Positions 17,201 to 30,653 are shown, counted from the stretch's first letter. The stretch: DNA of 64,000 bases from Nocardia spumae (GCF_020733635.1 NZ_JAJFZL010000001.1:124001-188000); one strand, 5' to 3'. Program-made: numbers and translations. The notes: generated by a model not told the origin, from the sequence alone.

Positions 17201-17705
17201 ACCCGATACCGACGTGGACCGGCTGCGCCTGCTGTGCGACAAGGCCGAGGTGCCCTATCAGCCGGGCTGGGACGCCGGTCAGATCGTGCTGGAGATGTAC
17301 GAGCACCTGGTGGAGGACCGCACCCGGGAACCGACCTTCTACATCGACTTCCCGACCTCGGTCTCCCCGCTGACCCGGGCCCACCGCAGTATCGACGGTG
17401 TCGCCGAACGCTGGGATCTGGTGGCCTGGGGAGTGGAACTGGGTACCGCCTACAGCGAATTGACCAATCCGATCGAACAGCGCCGCCGGCTGACCGAACA
17501 GTCGCTGCTGGCCGCCGGTGGTGACCCGGAGGCCATGGAACTGGACGAGAACTTCCTCGAGGCGCTGGAGTTCGCGATGCCGCCGACCGGTGGCCTGGGC
17601 GTGGGCGTGGACCGGGTGGTCATGCTGATCACCGGCCGCAGCATCCGCGAAACCCTGCCGTTCCCGCTGGTCAAACCACGCACCGGACAGGGGGAATCGC
17701 GCTGA
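14298..17705 (+). CDS. lysX: Bifunctional lysyl-PG synthetase / lysyl-tRNA synthetase LysX
   Basis: The 1135-residue protein is a fusion. The N-terminal third has six or so membrane helices (about residues 55-260), followed by an MprF-type DUF2156 transferase domain (about 280-600, with [12 protein letters not shown] and [14 protein letters not shown]). The C-terminal half is a class II lysyl-tRNA synthetase: OB-fold with [18 protein letters not shown], motif 2 FRNEG near residue 883, and motif 3 [12 protein letters not shown] near 1097. LysX adds lysine to phosphatidylglycerol in the inner membrane, using Lys-tRNA made by its own synthetase domain, which lowers sensitivity to cationic peptides. 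AAAGGA precedes ATG 14298. Length is close to the mycobacterial protein. Confidence 0.96.
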   Translation: MTVHEQDSPGGLLPSSGPGTHTGSVTSEQDRLHDRDRRSPSSPVPHRAHGRLSEVPHLIGLVLGVFSILCALWSISPGLRFLTSAPRHYLDAYYFDAPDTNLMWAVIIGLLAGATASRKRIAWWLLAGYMALFAVANGLDFAEEQDPHALAALIVHLAVIGLMIAAWPEFYTRVRRGAVWKALGVLVSGLVVGSLLGWGLVELFPGSLPRGAERPLWALSRVTATILVADNNFDGHPPHVVNLLLGLFGAVALLAAALVLFRSQQASNAMTPLDESAIRGLLDRSDVEDSLGYFATRRDKAVVFAPSGKAAITFRVELGVCLASGDPIGVREAWPQAIDAWLRLADRYGWAPAVMGAGELGATAYRRAGLSALRLGDEAILDTRSFSLAGPDMKQVRQAANRLRKQGFTTRIRRHSELTPDEMAQMIARADAWRDTETERGFSMALGRLGDRLDGCSLLVEALDHTGRVWGMLSLVPWGRAGVSLDVMRRDPKGPNGIMEFMISQLALSSEQYGITRVSLNFAVFRSVFEEGARIGAGPVLRLWRSVLMFFSRWWQLEALYRSNVKYQPQWVPRFFIFEERRQLPRVALASALAEGFVPRFGKQPDAMAHTGLHSAVPDTITGLHADGSPPEAPPSALEQAAARRPEQVRVRMDKVARLAEAGVDAYPVAYAPTHSIADARRSPKGTTVRVCGRLLRIRDYGGVTFAVLRDWSGDVQILIDRDRVGAHRSRSFDEYFDLGDLIEVSGQIGASRRGELSLLAQDWRMIGKCLHPLPDKWRGLADPEARVRQRYVDMAINVEAREVLAKRSAVVRSLRDTLNGWGFLEVETPVLQQVHGGANAAPFSTHINAYDLDLYLRIAPELYLKRLCVGGMEKVFELGRVFRNEGVDYSHNPEFTILEAYEAHSDYERMMHACRQLIQNAAIAANGSCVALRPDSDGGLTEVDISGDWPVRTVHGAISDAIGETVTPDTDVDRLRLLCDKAEVPYQPGWDAGQIVLEMYEHLVEDRTREPTFYIDFPTSVSPLTRAHRSIDGVAERWDLVAWGVELGTAYSELTNPIEQRRRLTEQSLLAAGGDPEAMELDENFLEALEFAMPPTGGLGVGVDRVVMLITGRSIRETLPFPLVKPRTGQGESR

Positions 17706-17777
17706 TCGGTGGCCCTGCGCCACCGCCGGACGGCACCCGTTCGCAGGTCGGCGATATCGGTCCGGCACAGTAGATCC

Positions 17778-18419
17778 GTGCAGCTTGTTCTCGTGCGCCA
17801 CGCCCAGCCCGGGCGGGTGCTGACCACATCCGGTCCGGCCGATCCCGAACTCACCGAGCTGGGGGTGGAGCAGGCCGGACGGGTTCCGGCCGTGATCACG
17901 CGGTTCGCCGGCGGGGAACATCGGATCGCGCGGGTGGTCAGCAGTCCGCAACGGCGGGCCCGCGATACCGCCGCGCCCACCGCCGAGAAACTCGGGCTGC
18001 CGGTCGAGATTCTCGACGGACTCGCCGAATACGATCGAGACCTGCCCGCCTACATTCCGATCGAGGATGCCAAGCGGGATTTCCGGGAGACCTACGAGCG
18101 GATCAAGGCCGGACATCTACCGGAGCAGATCGACGGCCCGCTGTTCGTCGAACGGGTGCTCACCACCGTCTCCGAGATCGTGGCCGCGGCCGAACCCACC
18201 GATACCGTGGTCGCTTTCGCGCATGGCGGGGTGATAAACGTGCTGCTGCAGGATGTGCTGGGGCTCGAGCGCCCGCTGACCTTCCCCATCGACTACTGCT
18301 CGATCACCCGTGTCCTGTTCTCACGCACCGGAACGCGCACCGCCGCCACCATCAACGAGAACAGCCACGTCTGGGAGTTGCTGCCGCGCAACCACTCCGC
18401 TGGCACACCTTGGGCCTGA
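17778..18419 (+). CDS. Histidine phosphatase (phosphoglycerate mutase-like)
   Basis: A 213-residue protein with the catalytic RHA motif right after the start (LVLVRHAQPGR), SSPQRRARDTA in the middle and the second histidine in VVAFAHGGVINVLL. This is the branch 1/2 histidine phosphatase fold, acting through a phospho-histidine; physiological substrate unknown. GTG 17778 is preferred because it places the RHA motif about eight residues from the N-terminus; the longer frame adds a basic, unconserved leader. It follows lysX by 72 bp in the same direction. Confidence 0.85.
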   Translation: MQLVLVRHAQPGRVLTTSGPADPELTELGVEQAGRVPAVITRFAGGEHRIARVVSSPQRRARDTAAPTAEKLGLPVEILDGLAEYDRDLPAYIPIEDAKRDFRETYERIKAGHLPEQIDGPLFVERVLTTVSEIVAAAEPTDTVVAFAHGGVINVLLQDVLGLERPLTFPIDYCSITRVLFSRTGTRTAATINENSHVWELLPRNHSAGTPWA

Positions 18420-18532
18420 AAACTCACAGGCGATTACCAGCGCCATCGCTTGCCGATCCCAGGTACGGATCGTTCGATGGGCAGCATGAGCCCCGCGCAC
18501 GACGGCTCATGTTCCGAGAGAAAGGTAGTCCG

Positions 18533-18817
18533 TTGCTCTCCTCGAAGAGTTCTTCCCGCCGCCGGCTGATCGCGCGCATCGCGGTCGCCGGTGCGGTTGC
18601 CGCCGCTCCGGTGGCGGCGGTCGCAGTACCCGCTTTCGCCGACACACCCTCCGCCGCGCCGGTGGACTGGCACGACCACGACCACGACGGGTGGCGTCAT
18701 CACCACCACGATCACGACGACTGGAACGGCCCCGGCGGCCCCGGCGGCTTCCTTCCGGGTGGTTTCCTGCCGGGCGGTTTCCTGCCCGGCCCGCCGCCCA
18801 CCGGCTCCTTCGGCTGA
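18533..18817 (+). CDS. Small secreted His/Asp-rich protein with GGFLP repeats
   Basis: A short exported protein of about 94 residues. A twin-Arg-like basic start (SSRRRLIARIAVAG) leads into a hydrophobic core and an Ala-rich cleavage site (VPAFA). The mature part is only about 60 residues: a block of alternating His and Asp (HDHDHDGWRHHHHDHDDW), then Gly/Pro with three GGFLP repeats. I know no named family; metal binding by the His/Asp block is an inference. TTG 18533 is chosen because GAGAAAGG precedes it; ATG 18509 in the same frame is the alternative. A strong terminator follows. Confidence 0.6.
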   Translation: MLSSKSSSRRRLIARIAVAGAVAAAPVAAVAVPAFADTPSAAPVDWHDHDHDGWRHHHHDHDDWNGPGGPGGFLPGGFLPGGFLPGPPPTGSFG

Positions 18818-18830
18818 TCGCCGATCACCG

Positions 18831-18866
18831 ACGAAGGCCACTCCCGATCTCCGGGGTGGCCTTCGT
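18831..18866 (+). terminator. Rho-independent-type terminator
   Basis: Perfect 11-bp stem, 18831-18841 with 18856-18866, directly after the stop of the His-rich protein gene, with a 14-base loop that can pair further at its base. Confidence 0.75.
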
Positions 18867-18941
18867 GCCGTACGCGGTGCCACCCCGAAAAAATATCGCG
18901 TCGGGCGTCGGAGATCCGGGTCCTCGGACGACTATGAGGAT

Positions 18942-19457
18942 GTGAGCACGACACCGCGCGTGCGACCCGATCCGGCGTTCGGGTTGCTGGAGCTGTACGA
19001 CGAGGCATTGCCACACGTCTACGGCTATCTGCTCGCCCGGTGCGGACAGCGCCCGCTGGCCGAGGATCTCACCGCGGAGACTTTCCTCGCCGCCGTCGAC
19101 GCGGTGCGCAAACCCGGCGCACCCGCGCTGTCGGTGGCATGGCTGATCGGAGTGGCGCGCCACAAGCTGGCCGATCACTGGCGGCGAGTCGAACGCGAAC
19201 AACGCGGTCTGCGGGCGCTCGACGACGAACCCACCAGCGCCGATCCCTGGGACGGCGAGATCGACGCGATCCGGGCGCGGGATGTGCTCACGCAGTTGGG
19301 CGCGCACCATCGGGCCGCTTTGACGCTGCGCTATATGGACGGCCTGCCGGTGGGTGAGGTGGCCGCCCATCTCGGCCGCACCGTACACGCGACCGAGGCA
19401 CTGCTGGTCCGGGCGCGCAACGCCTTTCGCCGGGCCTATGCGGGAGAGGAGGGCTGA
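18942..19457 (+). CDS. ECF-type RNA polymerase sigma factor
   Basis: A 171-residue sigma-70 family protein with region 2 (ALPHVYGYLLARCGQRPLAE, DLTAETFLAAV) and region 4 (ALTLRYMDGLPVGEVAAHLG, then a helix-turn-helix TVHATEALLVRARNAFR), joined by a short linker, with no C-terminal extension. GTG 18942 gives the usual short N-terminus before region 2; its ribosome site is poorly spaced, so the start is uncertain. The next gene begins 1 bp after its stop and has an N-terminal segment often seen in proteins encoded beside such sigma factors. There is no recognisable anti-sigma gene. Confidence 0.88.
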   Translation: MSTTPRVRPDPAFGLLELYDEALPHVYGYLLARCGQRPLAEDLTAETFLAAVDAVRKPGAPALSVAWLIGVARHKLADHWRRVEREQRGLRALDDEPTSADPWDGEIDAIRARDVLTQLGAHHRAALTLRYMDGLPVGEVAAHLGRTVHATEALLVRARNAFRRAYAGEEG

Positions 19458-19458
19458 G

Positions 19459-20031
19459 ATGACCGATCCGTTGGATGCCCTTCGCGCACGATCCGAACCC
19501 GTGGACCCGGATCCGACATTCGCCGAGCGGCTGCGGGAGCGACTGCTCGACGCCGTAGTGCACACCGGAGGTGCGAACATGACCGAAACCGATGCTCCGA
19601 CCACGGCCGCCGCGGCGGCGACCGACTACCCGGTCCTGACCCCGTACCTGGTGGTGAACGACGCCAGACGTGCGCTGGACTGGTACGTCACGGTGCTCGG
19701 CGCCACCCGCCGCGGTGATCCGAAGGTCAACGCCGACGGCACGATCGGGCATGCCGAACTCGACATCGGCGGTTCTGTGCTGATGCTCGCCGAACCGTCC
19801 GATCTGTGGCCCGAGGTGCCGGTCGCGGCGCCGACCGGAACCCAGCACAGCCATTCGCTGCACCTGCGGGTCGACGAGGTGGACGAGCTCACCCGGGCGG
19901 CAGCCGAACACGGCGCCGCCGTGGAGCGGCCGCCGCGGGATCAGCCCTACGGTCGCGGGTCGGTCATCGTCGACCCGTTCGGTCACCGCTGGATTCTGCT
20001 GGTGCCGCCGCAGCGCGTGAGCAAGCGGTAG
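19459..20031 (+). CDS. VOC family protein with sigma-partner N-terminal segment
   Basis: The 190-residue product has an N-terminal 35-residue piece (MTDPLDALRARSEPVDPDP, FAERLRERLLDAV) followed by a complete glyoxalase-like VOC domain (TPYLVVNDARRALDWYVTVL, SHSLHLRVDEVDEL, SVIVDPFGHRWILL). ATG 19459 overlaps the sigma gene region closely (GAGATG after its TGA). A second in-frame ATG at 19579 has GGAGG at ideal spacing, so a shorter form containing just the VOC domain could be made. Probably co-expressed with the sigma factor; substrate unknown. Confidence 0.8.
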   Translation: MTDPLDALRARSEPVDPDPTFAERLRERLLDAVVHTGGANMTETDAPTTAAAAATDYPVLTPYLVVNDARRALDWYVTVLGATRRGDPKVNADGTIGHAELDIGGSVLMLAEPSDLWPEVPVAAPTGTQHSHSLHLRVDEVDELTRAAAEHGAAVERPPRDQPYGRGSVIVDPFGHRWILLVPPQRVSKR

Positions 20032-20106
20032 GACCGCGCATCGAGGCCACCTCGCGGCGGGTGTGGCCTCGGTCCCGGGAAATCGGCGGCCGCACAGACC
20101 GTTCCG

Positions 20107-21300
20107 TCAGATCTGCTCGGATGTGGCGGGCGCCGGCCGCCGCGCCGCGAGCAGGTCGCTGCGCCGGGCATCTTCGGTCCACCAGGTCCGCACGCCGGGT
20201 TGACGCGCCTCGTAGCGCAACTGCCAGACGGTACTGCGGCAGATGGCCTCCTTCAGCACCGCACCGGGACGGCCGCCGAGGTGGTATGGCTTGGCGGTGT
20301 CGTGCCGGTCGGAGAATTGGAAGATGCCGAAGCGACGGCCCAGGCTGATGCACTGTCCGGCGAATCCCACCTCGATGGCCGCCGGCTGTCCGCCCGCGAT
20401 CCGGGCGAGGACGGTTTCGGCGGCCTGCGGGCCCAGTTGCACCGCGGACTGACATCCCATGCGGAACGGCAGGTCCGATGGTGCCGCCGCATCACCGGCG
20501 GCGATGATCCGCTCGTCGTCCACGCTGGTCAGCGTCTCATCGGTACGCAGGCGGCCGAGGGCATCGGTGCTCAGCCCACTGCGCGCGGCCAGATCGGGCA
20601 CACCGAACCCCGTCGTCCAGATCGTCACCGCGCTGTGCAGGGTATGGCCGCCGCTGAGCCGGACGATATCGCGAGTCACCGCGACGGCCACGGCCTCGGG
20701 CCCGGCGAGCACGGTCACGCCGAGGCGGGCCAGGCGCTTGCCGACCGCACGGCGGGCCCGGGCGTGCAGATACGGCCCCAGCACCGCGCCGCAGATCAGC
20801 GTCACCCGGTGGCCTCGTTCGGCCAGCTCGGCGGCCGTCTCGATCCCGGCCGGTCCGGCGCCGACCACGACCACCGGGGCGGTGTCACCGACAGCGTCGA
20901 GGGCGCCGCGCAGTCGCCGCGCATCCTCGAGAGTCGCGATCGGATAGGCGAATTCGGCGGATCCCGGCACCTGAGGGTCGGCGCCATGGCTGCCCACCGC
21001 GTAGATCAGGTAGTCGTAGCCGAGGGTAGCGCCGGTCTCCAGTGTCACCCGGTGCTCGGCCGCGTCGATCCGGTTCACGACGTCGACTACCAGGCGGACC
21101 CGGTCGTTGAGCATCGTGTCGTAGTCCGCGACGGTGTCGTGGGTGCCCGCCGCCAGCTGATGCAGCCGGATCCGCTCGACGAAGGCCGACCGGGGATTGA
21201 TCAGCGTCACCGCGACATCGTCGCGCTGTGTCAGACGGTTGGCGGCCATCACCCCGGCGTATCCACCACCGATGACGACCACTTCGATGTTCCCGGTCAT
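20107..21300 (-). CDS. NAD(P)/FAD-dependent oxidoreductase, NDH-2-like
   Basis: A 397-residue flavoprotein with two dinucleotide-binding folds: FAD site VVVIGGGYAGVMAANRL near residues 7-23 and NAD(P) site VVVVGAGPAGIETAAEL in the middle, plus the late ERIIAAGDAAAP motif. The order and the VTIWTTGFGVPD segment match type II NADH dehydrogenase-like or AIF-like oxidoreductases, which pass electrons from NADH to quinone or other acceptors. AAGGAGAG precedes ATG 21300, which rules out the longer frame. The gene converges on the sigma/VOC pair. Confidence 0.87.
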   Translation of the reverse strand: MTGNIEVVVIGGGYAGVMAANRLTQRDDVAVTLINPRSAFVERIRLHQLAAGTHDTVADYDTMLNDRVRLVVDVVNRIDAAEHRVTLETGATLGYDYLIYAVGSHGADPQVPGSAEFAYPIATLEDARRLRGALDAVGDTAPVVVVGAGPAGIETAAELAERGHRVTLICGAVLGPYLHARARRAVGKRLARLGVTVLAGPEAVAVAVTRDIVRLSGGHTLHSAVTIWTTGFGVPDLAARSGLSTDALGRLRTDETLTSVDDERIIAAGDAAAPSDLPFRMGCQSAVQLGPQAAETVLARIAGGQPAAIEVGFAGQCISLGRRFGIFQFSDRHDTAKPYHLGGRPGAVLKEAICRSTVWQLRYEARQPGVRTWWTEDARRSDLLAARRPAPATSEQI

Positions 21301-21392
21301 GGTCTCTCCTTCGTTCGAGGTTGCGACCACAAGACGCCGCGCGAGCCCAGGATGTGACAGGGGTGTGCGAAGCTTTCCGGCCCGCAACGACA

Positions 21393-21422
21393 GAGGGCCG
21401 CTCCCGATCGGGAGCGGCCCTC
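21393..21422 (-). terminator. Terminator of the cutinase gene
   Basis: A 30-bp perfect palindrome (arms of 15 bases centred at 21407/21408) 24 bp after the cutinase stop and before the next gene on the same strand. Confidence 0.85.
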
Positions 21423-21445
21423 GACGAGTCGAGATCAGCGGAGCA

Positions 21446-22369
21446 TCAGGCCATGCCGGCGATCCAGTTGTGCATCCACGAGATCGCGGTCTGACCACCG
21501 CCGACACCGTAGTTGCCGTAGGAGGTGTGGGTGCCCGAGCTGTAGAAGTCCTCGAGCTGATGGACGCGTGCCTGGTTCGCCCCCTCGGTGAGCTGGTTCT
21601 GCAGGGTCCCGATACCGCCGTGCGCCATCAGGTCCCCAACGATGGAACCGGCCTCGAGCTGGTAGCGCCACAGATTGGTCGCGCTGGCACCGGAGGCCTG
21701 GGCCAGGAAGCCCGCGAACCGGGTGACGTAGTCGGTGTCCTCGGTGGAGCAGTACAGGTCGCCCGCCGCGCAGATGGTGCGCACTCGGTCGCTGACGAAA
21801 CCGAAGCCACCGACGCGCGGGCCACCGGCGCCGGCGCCGCCGACCACCGGGCCGACCTGGACATCGGTGGGCGAACGCCGCGGATCGGAGATGAGGCCGA
21901 CGCCCGACACCCGATCCGGAGGCACCACACCGAGTCCGGTGCCGATCTCGGCGGCCAGGTCACCCGCGGCGTCGGCACCCTGGCTGTAGCCCACGAGGGC
22001 GTAGTGGGTACCCGCGCACCGGGCGGCCATCGCCTGGATCAGGCCGCGCGCGTTATCGGTCGCCTCCTTCTTCGAGGCACCGTAAACATCGCCCTCCCAA
22101 GGGAAAGCGGTCGCGGCGTAGCTGACGTAGTCGCTGTCGGCCGAACTCGGCAGCCCGCGGGTCACACCGGACAGCATCCCGGGGCCGACCATGTGATCGG
22201 GCTTGTGATCACCGGTCTCCCAGGTGCCGGGGATCGCCACGACATACAGACTCGGGCACCCGGGAGACGCCGCCGCGGAGCCACTTCCGAGAGCGGTACC
22301 CGACACCGTCATCCCAGCCAGTACCGCCACTGCCGCACCCGCGGCCGCGACAACCTTTTTCAACCGCAT
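21446..22369 (-). CDS. Secreted cutinase-family serine esterase
   Basis: A 307-residue exported alpha/beta hydrolase. Residues 1-35 form a signal peptide (VVAAAGAAVAVLAGMTV core, AAAS end). The cutinase signature GYSQGA places the nucleophile at Ser129; CAAGDLYC carries the likely catalytic Asp in a disulfide-type loop, and GTHTSYGNYG near the C-terminus the likely His. Actinobacterial cutinase-like proteins hydrolyse lipids or esters in or outside the mycolic-acid envelope. No membrane anchor is visible after the signal peptide. It is a single-gene unit with a strong terminator. Confidence 0.9.
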   Translation of the reverse strand: MRLKKVVAAAGAAVAVLAGMTVSGTALGSGSAAASPGCPSLYVVAIPGTWETGDHKPDHMVGPGMLSGVTRGLPSSADSDYVSYAATAFPWEGDVYGASKKEATDNARGLIQAMAARCAGTHYALVGYSQGADAAGDLAAEIGTGLGVVPPDRVSGVGLISDPRRSPTDVQVGPVVGGAGAGGPRVGGFGFVSDRVRTICAAGDLYCSTEDTDYVTRFAGFLAQASGASATNLWRYQLEAGSIVGDLMAHGGIGTLQNQLTEGANQARVHQLEDFYSSGTHTSYGNYGVGGGQTAISWMHNWIAGMA

Positions 22370-22615
22370 GCTGCTCCAGTTTCAGTCAGCCCTCGCAGGG
22401 CATTCCAAAATTCTCCGCCGATGATGATGCCGTCGCCGGATTGCCGTGCGGTTAACTCCCGGCGAAGCAAAGCGCCGATCACGGACAGGTGTCGACGACA
22501 TATCGGTCCTCAGGATAACGGTGACAACCGCGAACTGCCATCCGAGCGCGAAAACCCGTCCGATTTCCGATGTTTGAGACGTCGATCGACATTTCCGCAG
22601 GGCAACCCGGAAAAG

Positions 22616-22653
22616 TGAGGCGCCCACGGACTCGAAAGTCCGTGGGCGCCTCA
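22616..22653 (-). terminator. Terminator after gltD
   Basis: A 17-bp perfect stem (22616-22632 with 22637-22653) closed by a CGAA loop, 18 bp past the gltD stop. The remaining space up to the cutinase start (22370-22615) holds the cutinase promoter region; I see no other gene in it. Confidence 0.88.
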
Positions 22654-22670
22654 GGTATTCGATGAGCGAA

Positions 22671-24140
22671 TCAGCGCTGCGGAGCCGTCGTCGGAGCGAT
22701 CGGCGCCGGTAGCGCGGTCTCACCCTCCAGATGCTGATCCACCGCGGACGCGGCGGCGCGGCCCTCGGCGATGGCCCACACGATCAGCGACTGGCCACGA
22801 CCCATATCGCCGGCGACGAAGACGCCGGGGACGGTGGTCTGGAAGTCCTTACCGCGCTTGACGTTGCCACGCTGGTCGTAGCCCACGCCCAGATCCTCGA
22901 GCAGCCCCGGCTTCTGCGGGCCGACGAAACCCATCGCCAGCAGGACCAAGTCGGCCTCCAGCGTGAAGTCGGTGCCCTCGACCTTCTCGAAGCGGCCGTT
23001 GACGTTCTGCACCTCGTGCGCCTGCAGACCGGTGACCTTGCCGTCCGCGCCGGTGAACCGCTCGGTGTTCACCGAGAAGACGCGCTCACCACCCTCCTCG
23101 TGCGCGGAGGAGATCCGGAACATCAGCGGGTACGTCGGCCACGGGGTCGACTCGGCGCGCTCGGCCGGCGGCTTCGGCATGATCTCGAACTGGTGGATGC
23201 TGGCCGCGCCCTGCCGGTGCGAGGTGCCCAGGCAGTCGGCGCCGGTGTCACCGCCACCGATGATGACGACCTTCTTGCCCTTGGCGTGAATCCGCGGCAG
23301 ACCGTCCTCGTCGGCGATCGCGTCACCGAGCTGCACCCGGTTGGCCAGCGGCAGGAACTCCATCGCCTGATGGATGCCGTCCAGATCGCGACCCGGAATC
23401 GGCAGATCACGAGCGATGGTGGCGCCCCCGGCCAGCACGACCGCGTCGAACCGCTCGCGCAGCTGCTCGGCGGTGATATCCACACCGACGTTCACGCCGG
23501 CCTTGAAGATGGTGCCCTCGGCCTCCATCTGTGCCAGGCGGCGGTCGATGAAGCGCTTCTCCATCTTGAATTCCGGAATGCCGTAGCGCAGCAGACCGCC
23601 GATGCGGTCGTCGCGCTCGAACACCGTGACGGTGTGACCGGCGCGGGTCAGCTGCTGGGCCGCGGCCAGACCGGCCGGACCCGAACCCACGACCGCGACC
23701 TTCTTACCGGTCAGCCGAGTCGGGTAGATCGGCTGCACCCAGCCCTCGTCGAAGGCGTTCTCGATGAGCTCGACCTCGACCTGCTTGATGGTGACCGGAT
23801 CCTGGTTGATGCCGAGCACACACGACGCCTCACACGGCGCCGGGCACAGCCGCCCGGTGAACTCCGGGAAGTTGTTGGTCGCGTGCAGCCGGTCGATGCC
23901 CTCGCGCCAGCGATCGCGGTAGACCAGGTCGTTCCACTCCGGGATCAGGTTCCCGAGCGGGCAGCCGTTGTGACAGAACGGAATACCACAGTCCATACAC
24001 CGGCTGGCCTGGGTCTGCAGGGTCTCGTGGGAGAAGTTCTCCTCGTAGACCTCTTTCCAGTCCATGAGGCGCAACGGCACCGGACGGCGCTGGGGCAGTT
24101 CCCTGCTCGTGTGCTTCAGAAATCCCTGTGCGTCACCCAC
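22671..24140 (-). CDS. gltD: Glutamate synthase small subunit GltD
   Basis: A 489-residue flavoprotein, the expected length for GltD. It has the N-terminal cysteine clusters for 4Fe-4S centres (CMDCGIPFCHNGCPLGN and LCPAPCEASCVLG), the FAD fold VAVVGSGPAGLAAAQQL, the NADPH fold VVIIGGGDTGADCLG and the late GVFVAGDMGRGQSLIVWAI motif. With GltB it forms NADPH-glutamate synthase, moving electrons from NADPH to the large subunit. GTG 24140 is chosen because the protein then starts (M)GDAQGFLKHTSREL as in relatives; it is preceded by GAGGG. The start lies inside the first copy of a 63/64-bp tandem duplication. Confidence 0.95.
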   Translation of the reverse strand: MGDAQGFLKHTSRELPQRRPVPLRLMDWKEVYEENFSHETLQTQASRCMDCGIPFCHNGCPLGNLIPEWNDLVYRDRWREGIDRLHATNNFPEFTGRLCPAPCEASCVLGINQDPVTIKQVEVELIENAFDEGWVQPIYPTRLTGKKVAVVGSGPAGLAAAQQLTRAGHTVTVFERDDRIGGLLRYGIPEFKMEKRFIDRRLAQMEAEGTIFKAGVNVGVDITAEQLRERFDAVVLAGGATIARDLPIPGRDLDGIHQAMEFLPLANRVQLGDAIADEDGLPRIHAKGKKVVIIGGGDTGADCLGTSHRQGAASIHQFEIMPKPPAERAESTPWPTYPLMFRISSAHEEGGERVFSVNTERFTGADGKVTGLQAHEVQNVNGRFEKVEGTDFTLEADLVLLAMGFVGPQKPGLLEDLGVGYDQRGNVKRGKDFQTTVPGVFVAGDMGRGQSLIVWAIAEGRAAASAVDQHLEGETALPAPIAPTTAPQR

Positions 24141-24259
24141 GAGCGGCCCTCGAATAGTCACAGCGCCTCGTCGACGCCACCTGCAGAACTCTCTCATTAC
24201 CCACGAGCGGCCCTCGAATAATCACAGCGCCTCGTCGACGCCACTGCAGAACTCTCTCA

Positions 24260-24275
<16 letters not shown>
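24135..24275 (-). repeat. Tandem duplication at the gltB-gltD junction
   Basis: Copy A (24135-24198, 64 bp) and copy B (24199-24261, 63 bp) are identical except for one substitution and one single-base deletion. A third, shortened copy begins at 24262 and is the end of gltB itself (shared ACCCACGAGCGGCC, and again GCCTCGTCGAC further in). Read on the coding strand, each unit repeats the VDEA-like codons of the gltB end, a GAGGG and a CGCTCGTGGGT segment; the last of these supplies the gltD start codon. Confidence 0.85.
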
Positions 24276-28924
<4,649 letters not shown>

Positions 28925-29626
28925 GCCTCTGCCTTCAAGAAATAGGCGCCTTCAATGAAGAGGCCTCCGAGTTCGGTGCCTTCGTCGAAACGCCTCCGCC
29001 TAGACTGCGTCCGGACGTTGTGGCGACCAGCGGCGCTGATGGTCATCCCGTGCAGTCGAACTCTCCAGTTGTCCACCCGCTTCGGTTTCGTAGTCGGGTG
29101 CTCGGCGGTAGCCGAACTCGAGGAGTTCGCTACCCACCGCGCCGTGCTCGCCCGTTAGGCTGGTGCTTGCGGCTCGTGGCCGAGTCCGGGCGATGAGTCG
29201 GACATTTCGCGTCCGACACCTAGAGCAAACGATAAGTCAGGACCGGTGCCCAACCAACTTAGGTTGTGCTAAATACTCCGTCTACCTGGGCATCTTCATC
29301 GGTCCTCCACTACCTGCGCGTTCTCCAGTGTAAAGCAGGCAGCGCCGATCGCTGAGTCGCGTTCGCCACTGCCGCCGATAGCACCTGAACATCGGCCACG
29401 AGCTGGGAGCCAAGTCCTGCGTAACGCTCTCACCTGCGTCGGAACAGATTTCCCAGGATGACCCGATGGCAAACCGGGTTGTAAGACGGCTAACTCTCCG
29501 GACACCCGGAGGAGACATTCCGGATACGGAGCGACAAGCCACGCCAATGTGCGGACCGTACGGCATCGTTTCCGATTGTGGAGTTCAGCACATTCTCGGC
29601 AAACCAAACTCCGGTGCGACTGTGGT
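28925..29626. other. Long non-coding interval: gltB leader and spacer
   Basis: Open frames here have no coding character. On the minus strand, the gltB leader contains a five-codon ORF (29282-29299, Met-Lys-Met-Pro-Arg-stop) preceded by GGAGG, and a 7-bp hairpin (29197-29203 with 29211-29217). A TTAGGTTGTGCTAA segment starting at 29259 matches the left half of an iron box only. No tRNA or known riboswitch was recognised. The 702-bp length is unusual here. Confidence 0.5.
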
Positions 29627-30364
29627 TTATTTCACATGCGTTGCGGGACAAAGCGTTACGGTCGCCCGCACGAGCGCGGCGGAATGCAGCGCATCCGCCC
29701 GACCCGAGGTCAGCACCGGAAAGACGGCCGCCGCGAGCCGTTGCGCACAGTCCGGCCCGGTCAATACGGCTCGTTGGGCGGCCAGCTGGGCCAGGATCTC
29801 CCCGTTCACCTCGTCGATGACCGGCCGGACCGCGGCCAGATCGGATGATCCCGGGACGGGCGCCGCGGCCGGATCGAAGCGCCAGCGGGTGAGCAGGCCG
29901 TACTGCACGGTCTTGTTGGCCTCGATCTGACCGGCGAAGACCTGCCGCACCCAATCCTGCGGCAGACCCGATCGGACCCCGGCCGCGGCCATCGCGTCGT
30001 AGACCTGCGCTTCGCGTACCGGATCGTCCACGACCGGGGGCTGCCCGGCGCGCTGCGACGTCTCCCATTTGGCGGCGGCCACCGCGTCAGCGGTGTTCAG
30101 CCGCCGCAGCACCTGCTCGACCAGCGGACTCAGCTCGGAGACCTGCGCGCCGCGAGACGGCGCCGGCACGGGAGCGGCCGCGACGACCGGCGACGTGGGT
30201 TCGGCGGTCATGGGCAGGACCGATCCACAGGCCGCCAGGAGCAGTGCGACCGCCGCGGTGCGCAGCGACGGGCGACGGGCGCGGCTACTTCCGGTCGCCG
30301 TGTCGTTCCCGCCATCAGCCGTTCCCCCGACCTCCGTCGAATGGATATCCGAATCCGGACGCAC
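29627..30364 (-). CDS. Exported chorismate mutase (AroQ gamma class)
   Basis: A 245-residue protein. After a basic N-terminus comes a hydrophobic segment ending LLLAACGS, which fits a lipobox or a signal peptide. The mature domain is all-helical and matches the gamma class of chorismate mutase: LVEQVLRRLNTADAVAAAKW with the active-site Lys, VREAQVYDAMAAAG, and FAGQIEANKTVQYGLLTRW with Gln/Glu/Lys positions of the active site; two late cysteines (GPDCAQRL, TLCPATH) could form a disulfide. It converts chorismate to prephenate outside the cytoplasm, purpose uncertain. GTG 30364 is chosen because GGAGG lies just upstream. Confidence 0.87.
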   Translation of the reverse strand: MRPDSDIHSTEVGGTADGGNDTATGSSRARRPSLRTAAVALLLAACGSVLPMTAEPTSPVVAAAPVPAPSRGAQVSELSPLVEQVLRRLNTADAVAAAKWETSQRAGQPPVVDDPVREAQVYDAMAAAGVRSGLPQDWVRQVFAGQIEANKTVQYGLLTRWRFDPAAAPVPGSSDLAAVRPVIDEVNGEILAQLAAQRAVLTGPDCAQRLAAAVFPVLTSGRADALHSAALVRATVTLCPATHVK

Positions 30365-30653
30365 GTTCAGCCCTCCTGCCACAGATCCACCATCGCACCG
30401 AAGACCACGGCATCCCTACTTACGCGTAGGAACCCGCCGCCGCCGGCGACTGTGAGGCTTACCACATCGATGCCGCCGCACTCGGTGGATACCCGGTCGG
30501 CCTGTCACTCTGAACCTGATCGCGCGTGGCCGGGGCGCTCGGCAGGTGGCACTGCCATCTGCGCGAACTCCCCCCACCACCCGCCCGGACCACGATGCAG
30601 CGACCGTTTCGCCTGGTGCGAGAACGACTGGGACCCAGAGGATGTGAAATCCG

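Noticed and set aside
17709..17777. N-terminal extension of the histidine phosphatase
   Set aside because: The extra residues are basic and unlike the family; the GTG at 17778 puts the RHA motif at its usual place.
29259..29277. Possible IdeR/DtxR iron box upstream of gltB
   Set aside because: Only the left half and a central GCTAA fit; about 12 of 19 positions match, which is below that of real boxes.
29460..29530. tRNA-like segment in the interval before the chorismate mutase end
   Set aside because: No consistent cloverleaf can be drawn on either strand; acceptor and T-arm do not pair.
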